DNA of 46,998 nucleotides from Bradyrhizobium oropedii (GTDB lineage: Bacteria; Pseudomonadota; Alphaproteobacteria; Rhizobiales; Xanthobacteraceae), in assembly GCF_020889685.1 (NCBI RefSeq), contig NZ_JACMYO010000051.1, positions 1 to 46,998 on the forward strand, read 5' to 3'. The notes under the pieces were generated by a model, which was not told the DNA's origin, ran no database searches, and saw nothing but the letters and a program-made list of their open reading frames with translations. Numbering within the stretch: the stretch's first letter is position 1; every line of letters begins with the position of its first letter. A program made the translations under genes and the position numbers. This document shows positions 7,679-15,696 of this stretch, piece by piece.

Positions 7679-7831
7679 CTATTCCGGACCGAGCTTGCTT
7701 TCGAACAGGATCCGCTCAGCGGCACCTTCGAGGTCATCGTATTGGCCGTTCCGAAGCGTCCACATGAATGAAGCGAGGCCGGCCAATCCCAATCCTATCG
7801 CGATCGGCACGAGAAAAAAGAAGTCGATCAT
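7679..7831 (-). CDS. ccoS: cbb3-type oxidase assembly protein CcoS
   Basis: 50-residue membrane protein with one N-terminal helix (MIDFFFLVPIAIGLGLAGLA) followed by the family signature FMWTLRNGQYDDLEGAAERILF. CcoS is needed for haem and copper incorporation into CcoN. I placed the start at 7831 because the protein begins MIDF as is usual; the longer open frame to 7939 only adds antisense of ccoI. It lies 16 bases after the ccoI stop and is the last gene of the cco operon. Confidence 0.9.
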   Translation of the reverse strand: MIDFFFLVPIAIGLGLAGLASFMWTLRNGQYDDLEGAAERILFESKLGPE

Positions 7832-7847
7832 TTGTGCATCCCGAGTA

Positions 7848-10097
7848 TCACGGGCCTTGTATCGCGGGCTTTGCCGCCCGAACGACATCCCGCGATTCGC
7901 GTTGCGTCCGGCAGTCAAGCCGTAGCGCGTTGGCGACAACCGTTACCGATGAAAGCGACATGGCGACCGCGGCAAGAAGCGGCGTCACCGTGCCGAGCAC
8001 GGCGAGCGGGATCGCCACGATGTTGTAGGTGATCGCCAACGCAAAATTCTGCCGGACCAGAGCACGCGCCGCGCGCGATATTGCGATCGCCTCAGGGACC
8101 GCCTCGAGGCTATCGCGCAAAAACACGAGATCGGCGGCGTTGCGTCCGATATCGGAAGCCGACGCCGGCGCCATCGACACATCCGCCGCACGGAGCGCGG
8201 GTGCGTCGTTCAGTCCGTCGCCGACCATCAGCACCGTATTGCCGGCCTGCTTCAACGCCGAGATGTGTAGGACCTTGTCGGACGGTCCGGCATCGGATGT
8301 CCAGGTCAAGCCAAGTTGTCGGGCAACGTCGCGCACGCGCGGCTCGCGGTCGCCGGACAGAATTTCTACGAACGCTCCCGATCCTCTGAGCTCGGCGACG
8401 GCCTCTCGCGCTCCAGCGCGCAATGTGTCGTCGAGGCGGAAATCGGTCGCGCCCACGCCGTCGATCGCAAGTGTCACGGTCGCATCACGATCATTCGCGG
8501 GAATTTGTCCTCCGGTAACGGCCCAGTCTCGACGTCCCAGGCGATAGACGTGGCCGCCGCGTCTTGCTTCGACACCTTTGCCGGGAAATTCCGACACCGC
8601 GTCGAAGACGGCTTGTCGACCGTCGGGGCCCAACGCGGCCACCGCTTGCGAATAGGGGTGGCGCGAGTGCATCGCGATCGCAGCGGCGAGGCCCAGGATA
8701 TCGGCATCGGTTCTGCCGCTCGCCGCAGGCCGCGGCCGGCCGGCAGTCAGCGTGCCGGTCTTGTCGAAGACCACGACATTTGTTTCGGCGAGCCGTTCGA
8801 GGGCGCTGCCGTCTTTGATCATGATGCCCTTTTTGAACAGCCGCCCGGCGGCGACAACGTGCACCATTGGAACGGCGAGGCCGAGCGCGCACGGGCAGGT
8901 GACGATCAGGACCGCGATCGCAATGGTGACGGCCCGGTGCGCATCGCCGGTCGCGATCATCCAGCCAACGAAGCTCAGAAACGCAACCGAGTGAACCACC
9001 GGCGCGTAAAGCCGTGCGGCGCGGTCGGCGATCCGGCGATAGGCCGATCGGCCGGTTTCCGCAGCCTCCATCATCCGCCTCATCTCGGCCAGGAACGAGT
9101 GATCAGCCGTGGCGGTCGCGACGACGGTCAGTGGTCCCGACAAATTGAGAATGCCCGCCTGCAGCTCTGCACCCTCGATGGCTTGCCGCGGGGCGCTCTC
9201 GCCCGACACCAGCGAATAATCCAGCTCGGAGACCCCCTTGAGCACCCGCGCATTGACCGGGACCCGGTCGCCGGCCGCCAGCAGGATGGTCATTCCAGGC
9301 TCGATCTCATCAACCGGCAGATACGCCCGGCTGCCGTCGGGCCGCAGGACGAGTGCGCCGCGCGCGGCTAACCGCGCCAGCCCGCCAACCGCCTCCCGCG
9401 CCCGCTCGCGCATGATATGGTCCAGCGTCCGGCCGATCAGGAGAAAGAACAGGAGCGATACCGCCGCGTCGAAATAGGCGTAAGGTCCATGATGAAGGGT
9501 CTCGTACAGGCTCATGGCGAAGGTGAGCAGGACGCCGATCGAGATCGGGACATCCATGTTGGTCCGGCCGTGCTTCAGGCTGCGCCAGGCGGAGCGGAAG
9601 AAAATCCGGCCGGAATAGACAAGCGTCGGAAGCGCGATCAGCGCCGATATCCAGTGGAACAGATCGCGCGTCTCGGCTTCCGCGCCCGCCCAGATCGAAA
9701 CCGACAGCAGCATCACGTTGGTCGAGGCGAAGCCCGCAACCGCCAGCGCGCGCAGCAATTGCGCCAGCGCCGCGTCCTGCTTTCCGGTGTCGATATCGTG
9801 GACATGGGCCCGATAGCCGATCGCTGTCAGCGTCGGGATCAGGGGAGGCGGTGAATCGCCGCGCCAGAGAACCGTGACGCGGCGGGTCGAGAGATTGGCC
9901 CGCGCTTCTGCCACGCCTTCGAGCTTGCGAAGGGCCGCCTCGATCTGCTGCAGGCAACCGCCGCAATGGATGTCGGGCACCGACAGGTCGGTCTGACGGA
10001 GATCGTCATGGACGGTCCGGCTTGCAAGCAGGATCTCGTCGTCAACGGCTTTGACCTGCTGAAGGTAGAGTTCGGCGCCGGGGGCACAGCAGCTCAT
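7848..10097 (-). CDS. ccoI: Copper-translocating P-type ATPase CcoI
   Basis: 749-residue P1B ATPase that exports Cu(I) for assembly of the CuB site of cbb3 oxidase. Features in order: CC at residues 3-4; a heavy-metal-associated domain with CGGC (45-48); transmembrane helices from about 112; actuator motif SGES (298-301); the metal site TCPCALG with CPC at 401-403; the phosphorylation motif DKTGTLT (445-451); an SRHPYSQ nucleotide-binding loop near 478; and GDGLND (626-631). All catalytic motifs are intact. In the usual fixGHIS order it follows ccoG and ccoH, but here it follows a DUF2189 gene. Confidence 0.95.
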   Translation of the reverse strand: MSCCAPGAELYLQQVKAVDDEILLASRTVHDDLRQTDLSVPDIHCGGCLQQIEAALRKLEGVAEARANLSTRRVTVLWRGDSPPPLIPTLTAIGYRAHVHDIDTGKQDAALAQLLRALAVAGFASTNVMLLSVSIWAGAEAETRDLFHWISALIALPTLVYSGRIFFRSAWRSLKHGRTNMDVPISIGVLLTFAMSLYETLHHGPYAYFDAAVSLLFFLLIGRTLDHIMRERAREAVGGLARLAARGALVLRPDGSRAYLPVDEIEPGMTILLAAGDRVPVNARVLKGVSELDYSLVSGESAPRQAIEGAELQAGILNLSGPLTVVATATADHSFLAEMRRMMEAAETGRSAYRRIADRAARLYAPVVHSVAFLSFVGWMIATGDAHRAVTIAIAVLIVTCPCALGLAVPMVHVVAAGRLFKKGIMIKDGSALERLAETNVVVFDKTGTLTAGRPRPAASGRTDADILGLAAAIAMHSRHPYSQAVAALGPDGRQAVFDAVSEFPGKGVEARRGGHVYRLGRRDWAVTGGQIPANDRDATVTLAIDGVGATDFRLDDTLRAGAREAVAELRGSGAFVEILSGDREPRVRDVARQLGLTWTSDAGPSDKVLHISALKQAGNTVLMVGDGLNDAPALRAADVSMAPASASDIGRNAADLVFLRDSLEAVPEAIAISRAARALVRQNFALAITYNIVAIPLAVLGTVTPLLAAVAMSLSSVTVVANALRLDCRTQRESRDVVRAAKPAIQGP

Positions 10098-10121
10098 CGG
10101 GAAGCTCCATCAGTTTCGCGG

Positions 10122-10916
10122 TCAAGCCTCCTCCGGCTGCACGGCACGATAGGCGTGCCAGGTGGCATGACCGAGCAGGGGGTAGATCACGATCAACCCG
10201 AACATGCCGGTGCCGAGACCTGCAAGAAACAACGCGAGCACGATCGCCGCCCACACCAGAAGGACGCGCAAATTGTTCCAGACCAGGGCCATACTGGAGC
10301 CCATCGCGGTCAGCGCGTCGGTGCGCTGGTCGAGCAGCATCGGAATTGAGAACGCGCTGATCGCGAAAGAGAAGGCAGCGAACAATCCGCCGGCGAGGGT
10401 GCCGACGGTCAGCATCGCCCAGCCGGTGCCTGATGTGAACAGCATCGGCGCGATATGGCCGAGGCCGGGGAATGCCACCATGCCGAAGAACAGCGCATAG
10501 ATCAGCACGGCCGCACGGATCCACACGATCATCAGCAGGCAGAGCAGGACGCCGGTGAACAGAATCTGGCCGCCGGAACGCGGCCTGACGAAAAAGAGGT
10601 TTTGCCAGCGCACCGGCAGGCCTTCCTCGATCCGCCGGCTCTTCTCGTAGAGCCCGACGGCCAGGATCGGGCCGATCACCATGAAGCCCGCGAAGACCGG
10701 AAACAGGATGTAGTCGCGCTTGAGCGCGATCAGGCCCGACACCAGGATCAGGGAGATCGCGAGGATCAGCACGCCATAGGCCAGGCTCAGCGGCATCTGC
10801 GTGACGAAATCGCGCCAGCCTTGTGCCAGCCATTTGACGGGATCGGCCATCGTCAATGGCCGAGCCCATTTGTTGATCGTCGGGAGCGGCGGCGCGACGG
10901 AAGGGAGCATCGTCAT
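10122..10916 (-). CDS. DUF2189 multi-pass membrane protein
   Basis: 264-residue inner-membrane protein with about six hydrophobic segments (near residues 44-63, 71-95, 118-145, 160-180, 215-240 and 240-255). The N-terminal stretch with WLAQGWRDF, then PLSLAYG, matches the DUF2189 pattern (also written integral membrane protein with GW..F repeats). Its molecular role is unknown. It overlaps the upstream small gene by ATGA (10916-10913) and sits 24 bases before ccoI, exactly where ccoG/ccoH are normally found. This placement suggests a part in oxidase assembly or membrane redox homeostasis, which is inference. Confidence 0.8.
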   Translation of the reverse strand: MTMLPSVAPPLPTINKWARPLTMADPVKWLAQGWRDFVTQMPLSLAYGVLILAISLILVSGLIALKRDYILFPVFAGFMVIGPILAVGLYEKSRRIEEGLPVRWQNLFFVRPRSGGQILFTGVLLCLLMIVWIRAAVLIYALFFGMVAFPGLGHIAPMLFTSGTGWAMLTVGTLAGGLFAAFSFAISAFSIPMLLDQRTDALTAMGSSMALVWNNLRVLLVWAAIVLALFLAGLGTGMFGLIVIYPLLGHATWHAYRAVQPEEA

Positions 10917-11164
10917 CGCTCGTTTCCTTGTGCAGGAGGGCGGCGGGCGGACGGCGAACAGGACGAGTTGGCCGCGCGGTAGAGGCCCGGTTCGCTACCG
11001 GCTTCGTTCTGGCGGAGGTGGTCGACGCAGGCCGGCTGCGAGCTCGACGCGACATAGAGCAAGTGCGCATTGGCGGCCAGCACGGCGACCACGCCGCACG
11101 CGATCAGGGACCAGAGCGCCACGGTCGCCCTGCCGCGCCGCCGTTCGAAGGCAAGGTCGGTCAT
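10913..11164 (-). CDS. Small single-span membrane protein of the cco operon
   Basis: 83 residues: a short basic cytoplasmic N-terminus (FERRRGR), one transmembrane helix (about residues 13-35) and a soluble tail with two cysteines (near 45 and 69). It overlaps the end of ccoP by ATGA (11164-11161) and the start of the DUF2189 gene by ATGA, so it is firmly part of the operon. Topology is like CcoH/FixH, but it is half the length and I see no FixH sequence signature. It may be an unrecognised assembly or stability factor. I recall similar small proteins in bradyrhizobial cco clusters but cannot check. Confidence 0.7.
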   Translation of the reverse strand: MTDLAFERRRGRATVALWSLIACGVVAVLAANAHLLYVASSSQPACVDHLRQNEAGSEPGLYRAANSSCSPSARRPPAQGNER

Positions 11165-12045
11165 TCGGGCGGTATCCTCTTGTCGACGAGGTAGAGCGTC
11201 AGGATCTTGCGGTCGAGCTGGGAGAGCCGGCTTTCCCAGGTCGGCATGTGGCCCTGACGTCCGCCCCACACCGTGGTGTCGATCGTGTCGAAATCGCCGC
11301 CATAGATCCAGAAGCGATCGGTCAGATTGGGAGCGCCGAGTTCCGGATTGCCCTTGGCGTCAGCTCCGTGGCAGGCCACGCAATTTGCAGCGAAGATCGC
11401 CTTGCCGGCTGCGATCGCCGCGGGATCGACATCATCCGCGCGCGGATGCGACAAGGAATAGATGAAGCGCGCCACCTTGATGACGTCCTGGCGCGGCAGC
11501 ATCTGGTCGCGGCCGAATGCCGGCATCTGTGAGACGTGCGTGTCCGGATGCGCGGAGTTGACACCGACGCGGATGGTGTTGAAGACATCTTCAGGCTTGC
11601 CGCCCCAGAGCCACGAGTTCGTCGTCAGGTTCGGAAAGCCGGGACCGCCCCTGGCATCGGCGCCATGGCACGCCGCGCAATTGTTGCCGAACAGGGTGTG
11701 ACCGGTCTCGCGCACGATTGTCATCAGACGCGCATCAGACTGGATCGCGGCAAAATCCTCGGTCTCGATCCGCTTGGTCCAGACGCTGCGTTCGAGTGCG
11801 GCATCCTGCAGCGATGCCGCTACGAGCTTGCGCTGGTCGATGCCAAGCAGGCCTTTGGTGTAGGTCACGCCAAGCGGCCAGGCCGGCATCAGCACCCAGT
11901 AGCCGACCGAGAACAGGAACGCCAAGGTCAGGAAAAAATAGAGCACGCGCGGGACCGGCGTGTTCAGCTCCTTCAGGCCGCTCCACTCGTGACCGGTCGT
12001 GAGATAGCCCGTATAGGCGTCACGATCTGGATGCTCTACCGCCAT
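11161..12045 (-). CDS. ccoP: cbb3 oxidase dihaem subunit CcoP (FixP)
   Basis: 294-residue membrane-anchored dihaem cytochrome c. The start follows the typical YTGYLTTGHEWSGLKELNTPVPRV; one transmembrane helix spans about 33-57. Haem sites are CAACH (123-127) and CVACH (222-226), with a distal Met at QMPAFG (174). It passes electrons from CcoO or soluble cytochrome c to CcoN. The ATG (12045-12043) lies inside the last codons of ccoQ, a 10-base overlap. Confidence 0.95.
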   Translation of the reverse strand: MAVEHPDRDAYTGYLTTGHEWSGLKELNTPVPRVLYFFLTLAFLFSVGYWVLMPAWPLGVTYTKGLLGIDQRKLVAASLQDAALERSVWTKRIETEDFAAIQSDARLMTIVRETGHTLFGNNCAACHGADARGGPGFPNLTTNSWLWGGKPEDVFNTIRVGVNSAHPDTHVSQMPAFGRDQMLPRQDVIKVARFIYSLSHPRADDVDPAAIAAGKAIFAANCVACHGADAKGNPELGAPNLTDRFWIYGGDFDTIDTTVWGGRQGHMPTWESRLSQLDRKILTLYLVDKRIPPE

Positions 12046-12206
12046 GGTTCTGCCTCATCGCGAAGGATCGATCGGGCCGCCTCGTCGAATCGTTGCTTGT
12101 TCGACGGTTTCATCGCGTGAATCGCCACAGCGACCGACAGGGCGATCAGGTAGAACAGCCCGAACGACTTCGAGAAGCCGACCAGGAACGCGTGCTCGAC
12201 GATCAT
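12036..12206 (-). CDS. ccoQ: cbb3 oxidase small subunit CcoQ (FixQ)
   Basis: 56-residue single-span protein read directly from the minus strand: MIVEHAFLVGFSKSFG, then FYLIALSVAVAIHAM and a polar tail ending DEAEPWR. The start overlaps the ccoO stop (ATGA at 12206-12203) and the end overlaps ccoP. CcoQ stabilises the CcoP-CcoNO interaction. Size and position are as expected for the family. Confidence 0.88.
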   Translation of the reverse strand: MIVEHAFLVGFSKSFGLFYLIALSVAVAIHAMKPSNKQRFDEAARSILRDEAEPWR

Positions 12207-12946
12207 TGGCCGGCCTCCACCTCTGCAATCGATTTGCGCGCCGCGTCGGTGAGATGCCCAAGCACCTGGAGATAGGCGACCAGCGCGTCCATTTCGGTCA
12301 GGCGGGTTGGCTGGCCGTCGAATGCGCGCAATGTTGTGGCCTTGCCATAACGCTTGATGACACCGTCCGCCTGTGGCGCATCCGGGTTGGACTGCGCGTA
12401 TGCGTCGCTTGCGGCGTTGGCGATCATGTCGTCGGTGTAGGGTACGCCGACCTTGCGCTGGGCCCTCAGGTGAAGGTCAAGATCGTCGGTGCGCAATTCC
12501 GTTGTGAGCAGCCATCCGTAGGCCGGCATCACCGAGACCGGCACCACATCGCGCGGATTGTTCAGGTGTGCGACGTGCCATTGGTCGGAATATTTCTCGC
12601 CGATCCGGGCGAGGTCTGGACCCGTGCGCTTCGATCCCCAGAGCATCGGGTGGTCGTATTTCGACTCGACCGCGAGCGAATAGGGGCCATAGCGATCGAC
12701 CTCGTCGCGCAGCGTCCTGATCATCTGCGAATGGCAGGCGTAGCAGCCTTCGCGGATGTAGATGTTGCGTCCAGCGAGCTCGAGCGGTGTGTAGAGCCGC
12801 ATGCCGGGCGCGTCTTCGACGGTCTGGTGAATGGTGAAGAGGGGGGCGATCTCGACCATCCCGCCGATGCTCGCGGCCGCGATGATCCCGAGGGTAAGGC
12901 CGATCGCCTTGCTCTCCAGCCGGTAGTGAAATCCGAACAACGACAT
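12203..12946 (-). CDS. ccoO: cbb3 oxidase monohaem subunit CcoO (FixO)
   Basis: 247-residue membrane-anchored cytochrome c. An N-terminal transmembrane helix (about 14-38) is followed by a haem site CYACH (68-72) with the flanking REGCYACHSQMIR that is near invariant in CcoO, and GSKRTGPDLARIG. The candidate axial Met is M124 in PVSVMPAYGWL. I chose ATG 12946 because GGAG lies 8 bases before it; an in-frame GTG at 12955 overlaps the ccoN stop and would add three residues. Confidence 0.95.
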   Translation of the reverse strand: MSLFGFHYRLESKAIGLTLGIIAAASIGGMVEIAPLFTIHQTVEDAPGMRLYTPLELAGRNIYIREGCYACHSQMIRTLRDEVDRYGPYSLAVESKYDHPMLWGSKRTGPDLARIGEKYSDQWHVAHLNNPRDVVPVSVMPAYGWLLTTELRTDDLDLHLRAQRKVGVPYTDDMIANAASDAYAQSNPDAPQADGVIKRYGKATTLRAFDGQPTRLTEMDALVAYLQVLGHLTDAARKSIAEVEAGQ

Positions 12947-12951
12947 GATGT

Positions 12952-14607
12952 TCACTCCGCGGCCTGCGGGATGCCCGCGCCGAGCACGACGTGCTGGGGA
13001 AGATCACCCGCATGTTCAGCAGCCGTGCCCGGCAGCTTGATCGTCTTCCAGACATTGTAGGCGCCGAGACACCCGCCGATCAGGAACAGCAATCCGCCGA
13101 CGGCGCGCGCGATGTAGTAAGGGTGCATCGCGACCAGTGTGTCGACGAAGGAATAAGCGAGCGTGCCGCTCTCATTGTAGGTCCGCCACATCAGTCCCTG
13201 GACGATGCCGGAATTCCACATCGCGAAAACGTAGATGACGGTGCCGGCCAGCGCGAGCCAGAAATGCGCCTCGATGAGCTTGGGCGAGTACATCCGCTCG
13301 CGTTTCCACAGCCAGGGCACGCACGCGTAGATCGATCCGAAGGTGATCATGGCCACCCAGCCGAGCGCGCCGGCGTGAACGTGGCCGATCGTCCAGTCCG
13401 TGTAGTGCGACAGCGAATTCACCGAGCGGATCGCCATGAACGATCCCTCGAAGGTCGTCAGTCCGTAGAACACGCCAGCGACCATCATGAAGCGCAACGT
13501 GGCGTCGTCGCGGACCTTGTCCCAGGCACCATTCAGCGTCAGCAGCACGTTGCCGGCGGAAGCCCAGGACGGGATCAGGAGCATCAGCGAGAATGTCATG
13601 CCGAGCGTCTGCACCCACTGCGGCAGTGCGGTGAAGTGCAGGTGATGTGATCCGGCCCACATGTAGAAGAACGTGATTCCCCAGAAGCTGATGATCGACA
13701 TCCGGTAGGAATAGATCGGTCGACCGGCGCGCATCGGCAGGAAATAGTACATCATGCCGAGGAAGCCGGCGGTCAGGAAGAATGCGACCGCGTTGTGCCC
13801 GTACCACCACTGTGTCATCGCATCCTGCACGCCGGAGAAGGCTGAGTAGCTCTTGGCGTGACCGATCGAGACCGGAACGGCGAGGTTGTTGACGATATGC
13901 AGCATCGCCACCACCAGGATGAACGCCATGTAATACCAGTTCGATACGTAGATGTGAGGCTCCTTGCGCCGGGCCAGTGTGCGCAGATAGAGAATGAAAT
14001 AGGTGACCCACACCACGACCAGCCAGAGGTCGGTGTACCATTCCGGTTCGGCGTATTCCTTGGACTGGGTAATGCCCATCATGTAGCCGGTGACGGCGAG
14101 TAGGCAGAACAGGTTGTAGCCGAACAACACGAACCAGGGGGTCACCTGGTCCGGCAGGCGGGCGCGCGAGGTTCGCTGCAGCACGTAGAACGATGTCGCG
14201 ATCAGCGCATTGCCGCCGAATCCGAAGATCACGGACGTGGTGTGGACCGGCCGCAGCCGTCCAAAGCTCGACCAGCCGGCGCCGAAGGTGAGATCGGGAT
14301 TGACCAACTGCCAGGCGACCCAGTCGCCAACCGCGAGTCCGACGACTACCCACATCATCGAGAGGACAATGCCGACCTTGCTCGGATCGTCATAGTAGTG
14401 CCTAAGGCGATCTTCGGAGGGCGGCGGAGCATAATAGCTCCCGCCGATGCGGAAGATCATGATGATGCTCGCGGCAGAAATCAGAGCACCATGAACGCCC
14501 ATGAGGTCGTCCCGGCCGGCCAGGATCATCAGGCCGCCGAGAAGGGCGATAGCCGCGCTGATCATGATCGCGTGCTGCCGCTCTATCAGGGTCAATTGGG
14601 CGATCAT
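12952..14607 (-). CDS. ccoN: cbb3-type cytochrome oxidase catalytic subunit CcoN (FixN)
   Basis: Haem-copper oxidase subunit I, 551 residues from ATG 14607 (GGGGA 7 bases upstream; ATG 14625 would add six residues). Visible ligands are H122 (RPVHTTS, low-spin haem), CuB histidines H271 (YGHNAV), H321 and H322 (GSHHLH), and H409/H411 (TIGHVHAG). Y315 in FFYMWAG is at the place of the cbb3 cross-linked tyrosine. Twelve or more helices. It is the first gene of a minus-strand operon ccoNOQP, small protein, DUF2189, ccoI, ccoS. I looked for a FixK/FNR box (TTG-N8-CAA) upstream and found none, so anaerobic control by FixK is not evident here. Confidence 0.96.
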   Translation of the reverse strand: MIAQLTLIERQHAIMISAAIALLGGLMILAGRDDLMGVHGALISAASIIMIFRIGGSYYAPPPSEDRLRHYYDDPSKVGIVLSMMWVVVGLAVGDWVAWQLVNPDLTFGAGWSSFGRLRPVHTTSVIFGFGGNALIATSFYVLQRTSRARLPDQVTPWFVLFGYNLFCLLAVTGYMMGITQSKEYAEPEWYTDLWLVVVWVTYFILYLRTLARRKEPHIYVSNWYYMAFILVVAMLHIVNNLAVPVSIGHAKSYSAFSGVQDAMTQWWYGHNAVAFFLTAGFLGMMYYFLPMRAGRPIYSYRMSIISFWGITFFYMWAGSHHLHFTALPQWVQTLGMTFSLMLLIPSWASAGNVLLTLNGAWDKVRDDATLRFMMVAGVFYGLTTFEGSFMAIRSVNSLSHYTDWTIGHVHAGALGWVAMITFGSIYACVPWLWKRERMYSPKLIEAHFWLALAGTVIYVFAMWNSGIVQGLMWRTYNESGTLAYSFVDTLVAMHPYYIARAVGGLLFLIGGCLGAYNVWKTIKLPGTAAEHAGDLPQHVVLGAGIPQAAE

Positions 14608-14735
14608 GCGACTGTCCCCGCGCATTTGTAAGAACCTGGGCAAGTCTTGCGCCGATGTAGCTTGGCATCGCGAAGGCGCTTGTCGATTCGAGGACGTCTT
14701 TGCTGCGTTTCGCAGCTGATTCATTGCGGAAGGAG

Positions 14736-15095
14736 TTAGTTTCGCTGCGCGGTCCAATAGCCCAGGCACTGTGCGCTTCCGGAGTGGCCGCGCCATGTGC
14801 CGCGGCCCGTGGTATTGGACAGGCGGCCCGTGCCAGCGGCGTATTTCTCATGAACGGTTACCGAAGCGCGAACGGCGCCCGATCTCGCGACGTGCCCCCT
14901 GAATTTCACCAGGTTGGGGTGCGTCACGACCCCGTTGAAAACATTGACCGTGAAGTTATAGCTCGGATCGCAGTCGCCGCTTTGGGTCACAAAGAGGAGA
15001 TCCCAGGACCCGTCATAGGCCGAGCGCGCATGTGCTGCGGGCGTCAGGGCCACAATGCAATTCGTTGCCATCACACAAAGCCAAAGCCGTTTCAT
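14736..15095 (-). CDS. Small secreted protein of unknown function
   Basis: 119-residue exported protein. ATG 15095 has GGAG about 8 bases upstream and opens a signal peptide (residues 1-25, ending AHARS); ATG 15101 is also in frame but too close to the ribosome site. The mature part is beta-rich: SAYDGSWDLLFVTQSGDCD, a middle NGVVTHPNLVKFRGHV, then RGTWRGHSGSAQCLGYWTAQRN. It has two cysteines (one near the start, one near the end) that could form a disulfide. I recognise the pattern as a recurrent rhizobial secreted family, but no function is known to me. It lies upstream of ccoN on the same strand. Confidence 0.75.
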   Translation of the reverse strand: MKRLWLCVMATNCIVALTPAAHARSAYDGSWDLLFVTQSGDCDPSYNFTVNVFNGVVTHPNLVKFRGHVARSGAVRASVTVHEKYAAGTGRLSNTTGRGTWRGHSGSAQCLGYWTAQRN

Positions 15096-15406
15096 GGTCA
15101 TCTCTCCGAGGCATTCTTGTCGCGTTCAACCCGGTCGGTGGGCTGCACCAATCAGAACAGCCTGCACGATTTCACAGGGCGCTTGCCGCGATCTCACCCT
15201 GTCCAACGGCAAAACGCTTGTTCAGATTTGTCTCAATCGTCCTGCACTGGCGAAATTGCCGTCGCGCCGTCGGACAGATGACGGCCTGGCCAACGTTTGC
15301 AGGCAGCCGCCACCACGCCGCGTCCTTTCGGCATTGACATCGTGGTGCTAGGCTTGATGCCGGCAGGGAGCATCTGCGCCCTGCTTCATACCGAACGGAG
15401 GACGAC
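15096..15406. other. Divergent intergenic region before dodecin
   Basis: No gene seen. It must hold promoters for the minus-strand secreted protein and the plus-strand dodecin. A TTGACA match at 15334-15339 is a possible -35 for the dodecin gene, but no good -10 follows at 16-18 bases. No FixK-type palindrome was found. Confidence 0.4.
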
Positions 15407-15622
15407 ATGCCTGAGAGCGTCTACAAGGTCATTGAACTGATCGGTACCAGCAGCGATTCCTGGGAGAAGGCCGCCGCCAACGCGGTCGAGCAGGCCGCAA
15501 AGTCACTGCGGGATCTTCGTGTCGCCGAGGTCATCAAGCTCGACGTACAACTGGACGCCAAGGGCAAGGTCGAGGCCTATCGTGCCAAGCTGAACGTGTC
15601 GTTCAAGTTTGAAGGCACCTGA
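15407..15622 (+). CDS. Dodecin-family protein lacking the flavin-stacking Trp
   Basis: 71-residue protein with the dodecin fold pattern: strand VYKVIELIGTSSDSWEKAA, helix, strand VAEVIKLDVQ, and a final strand KLNVSFKFEG. Dodecins form hollow 12-mers that store or buffer flavin and coenzyme A. GGAGGACGAC stands directly before the ATG. At the position where flavin-binding dodecins carry a Trp that stacks on the isoalloxazine ring (halobacterial W36), this protein has Val (V39, in DLRVAEV). It may therefore bind another ligand. Single gene, closed by a hairpin at 15630. Confidence 0.88.
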   Translation: MPESVYKVIELIGTSSDSWEKAAANAVEQAAKSLRDLRVAEVIKLDVQLDAKGKVEAYRAKLNVSFKFEGT

Positions 15623-15629
15623 GTAGATC

Positions 15630-15657
15630 AGCCTCGCCCTGCTTGCGGGGCGAGGCT
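15630..15657. terminator. Hairpin downstream of dodecin
   Basis: A 10-bp stem, AGCCTCGCCC / GGGCGAGGCT, with an 8-base loop lies 7 bases after the dodecin stop. There is no T tract. It sits between convergent genes (dodecin and the cyclase) and could serve both strands. Confidence 0.6.
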
Positions 15658-15696
15658 GGCCTTACGCAGTGCAGCAATCAGAAGGGGGCATCCCGG

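Noticed and set aside
10913..11164. The small cco-operon protein as CcoH/FixH
   Set aside because: Half the usual length, with no FixH sequence pattern; only the single-span topology agrees.
14608..14735. FixK/FNR box upstream of ccoN
   Set aside because: No TTG-N8-CAA on either strand; the closest string (TTGGCATCGCGAAG) lacks the second half-site.
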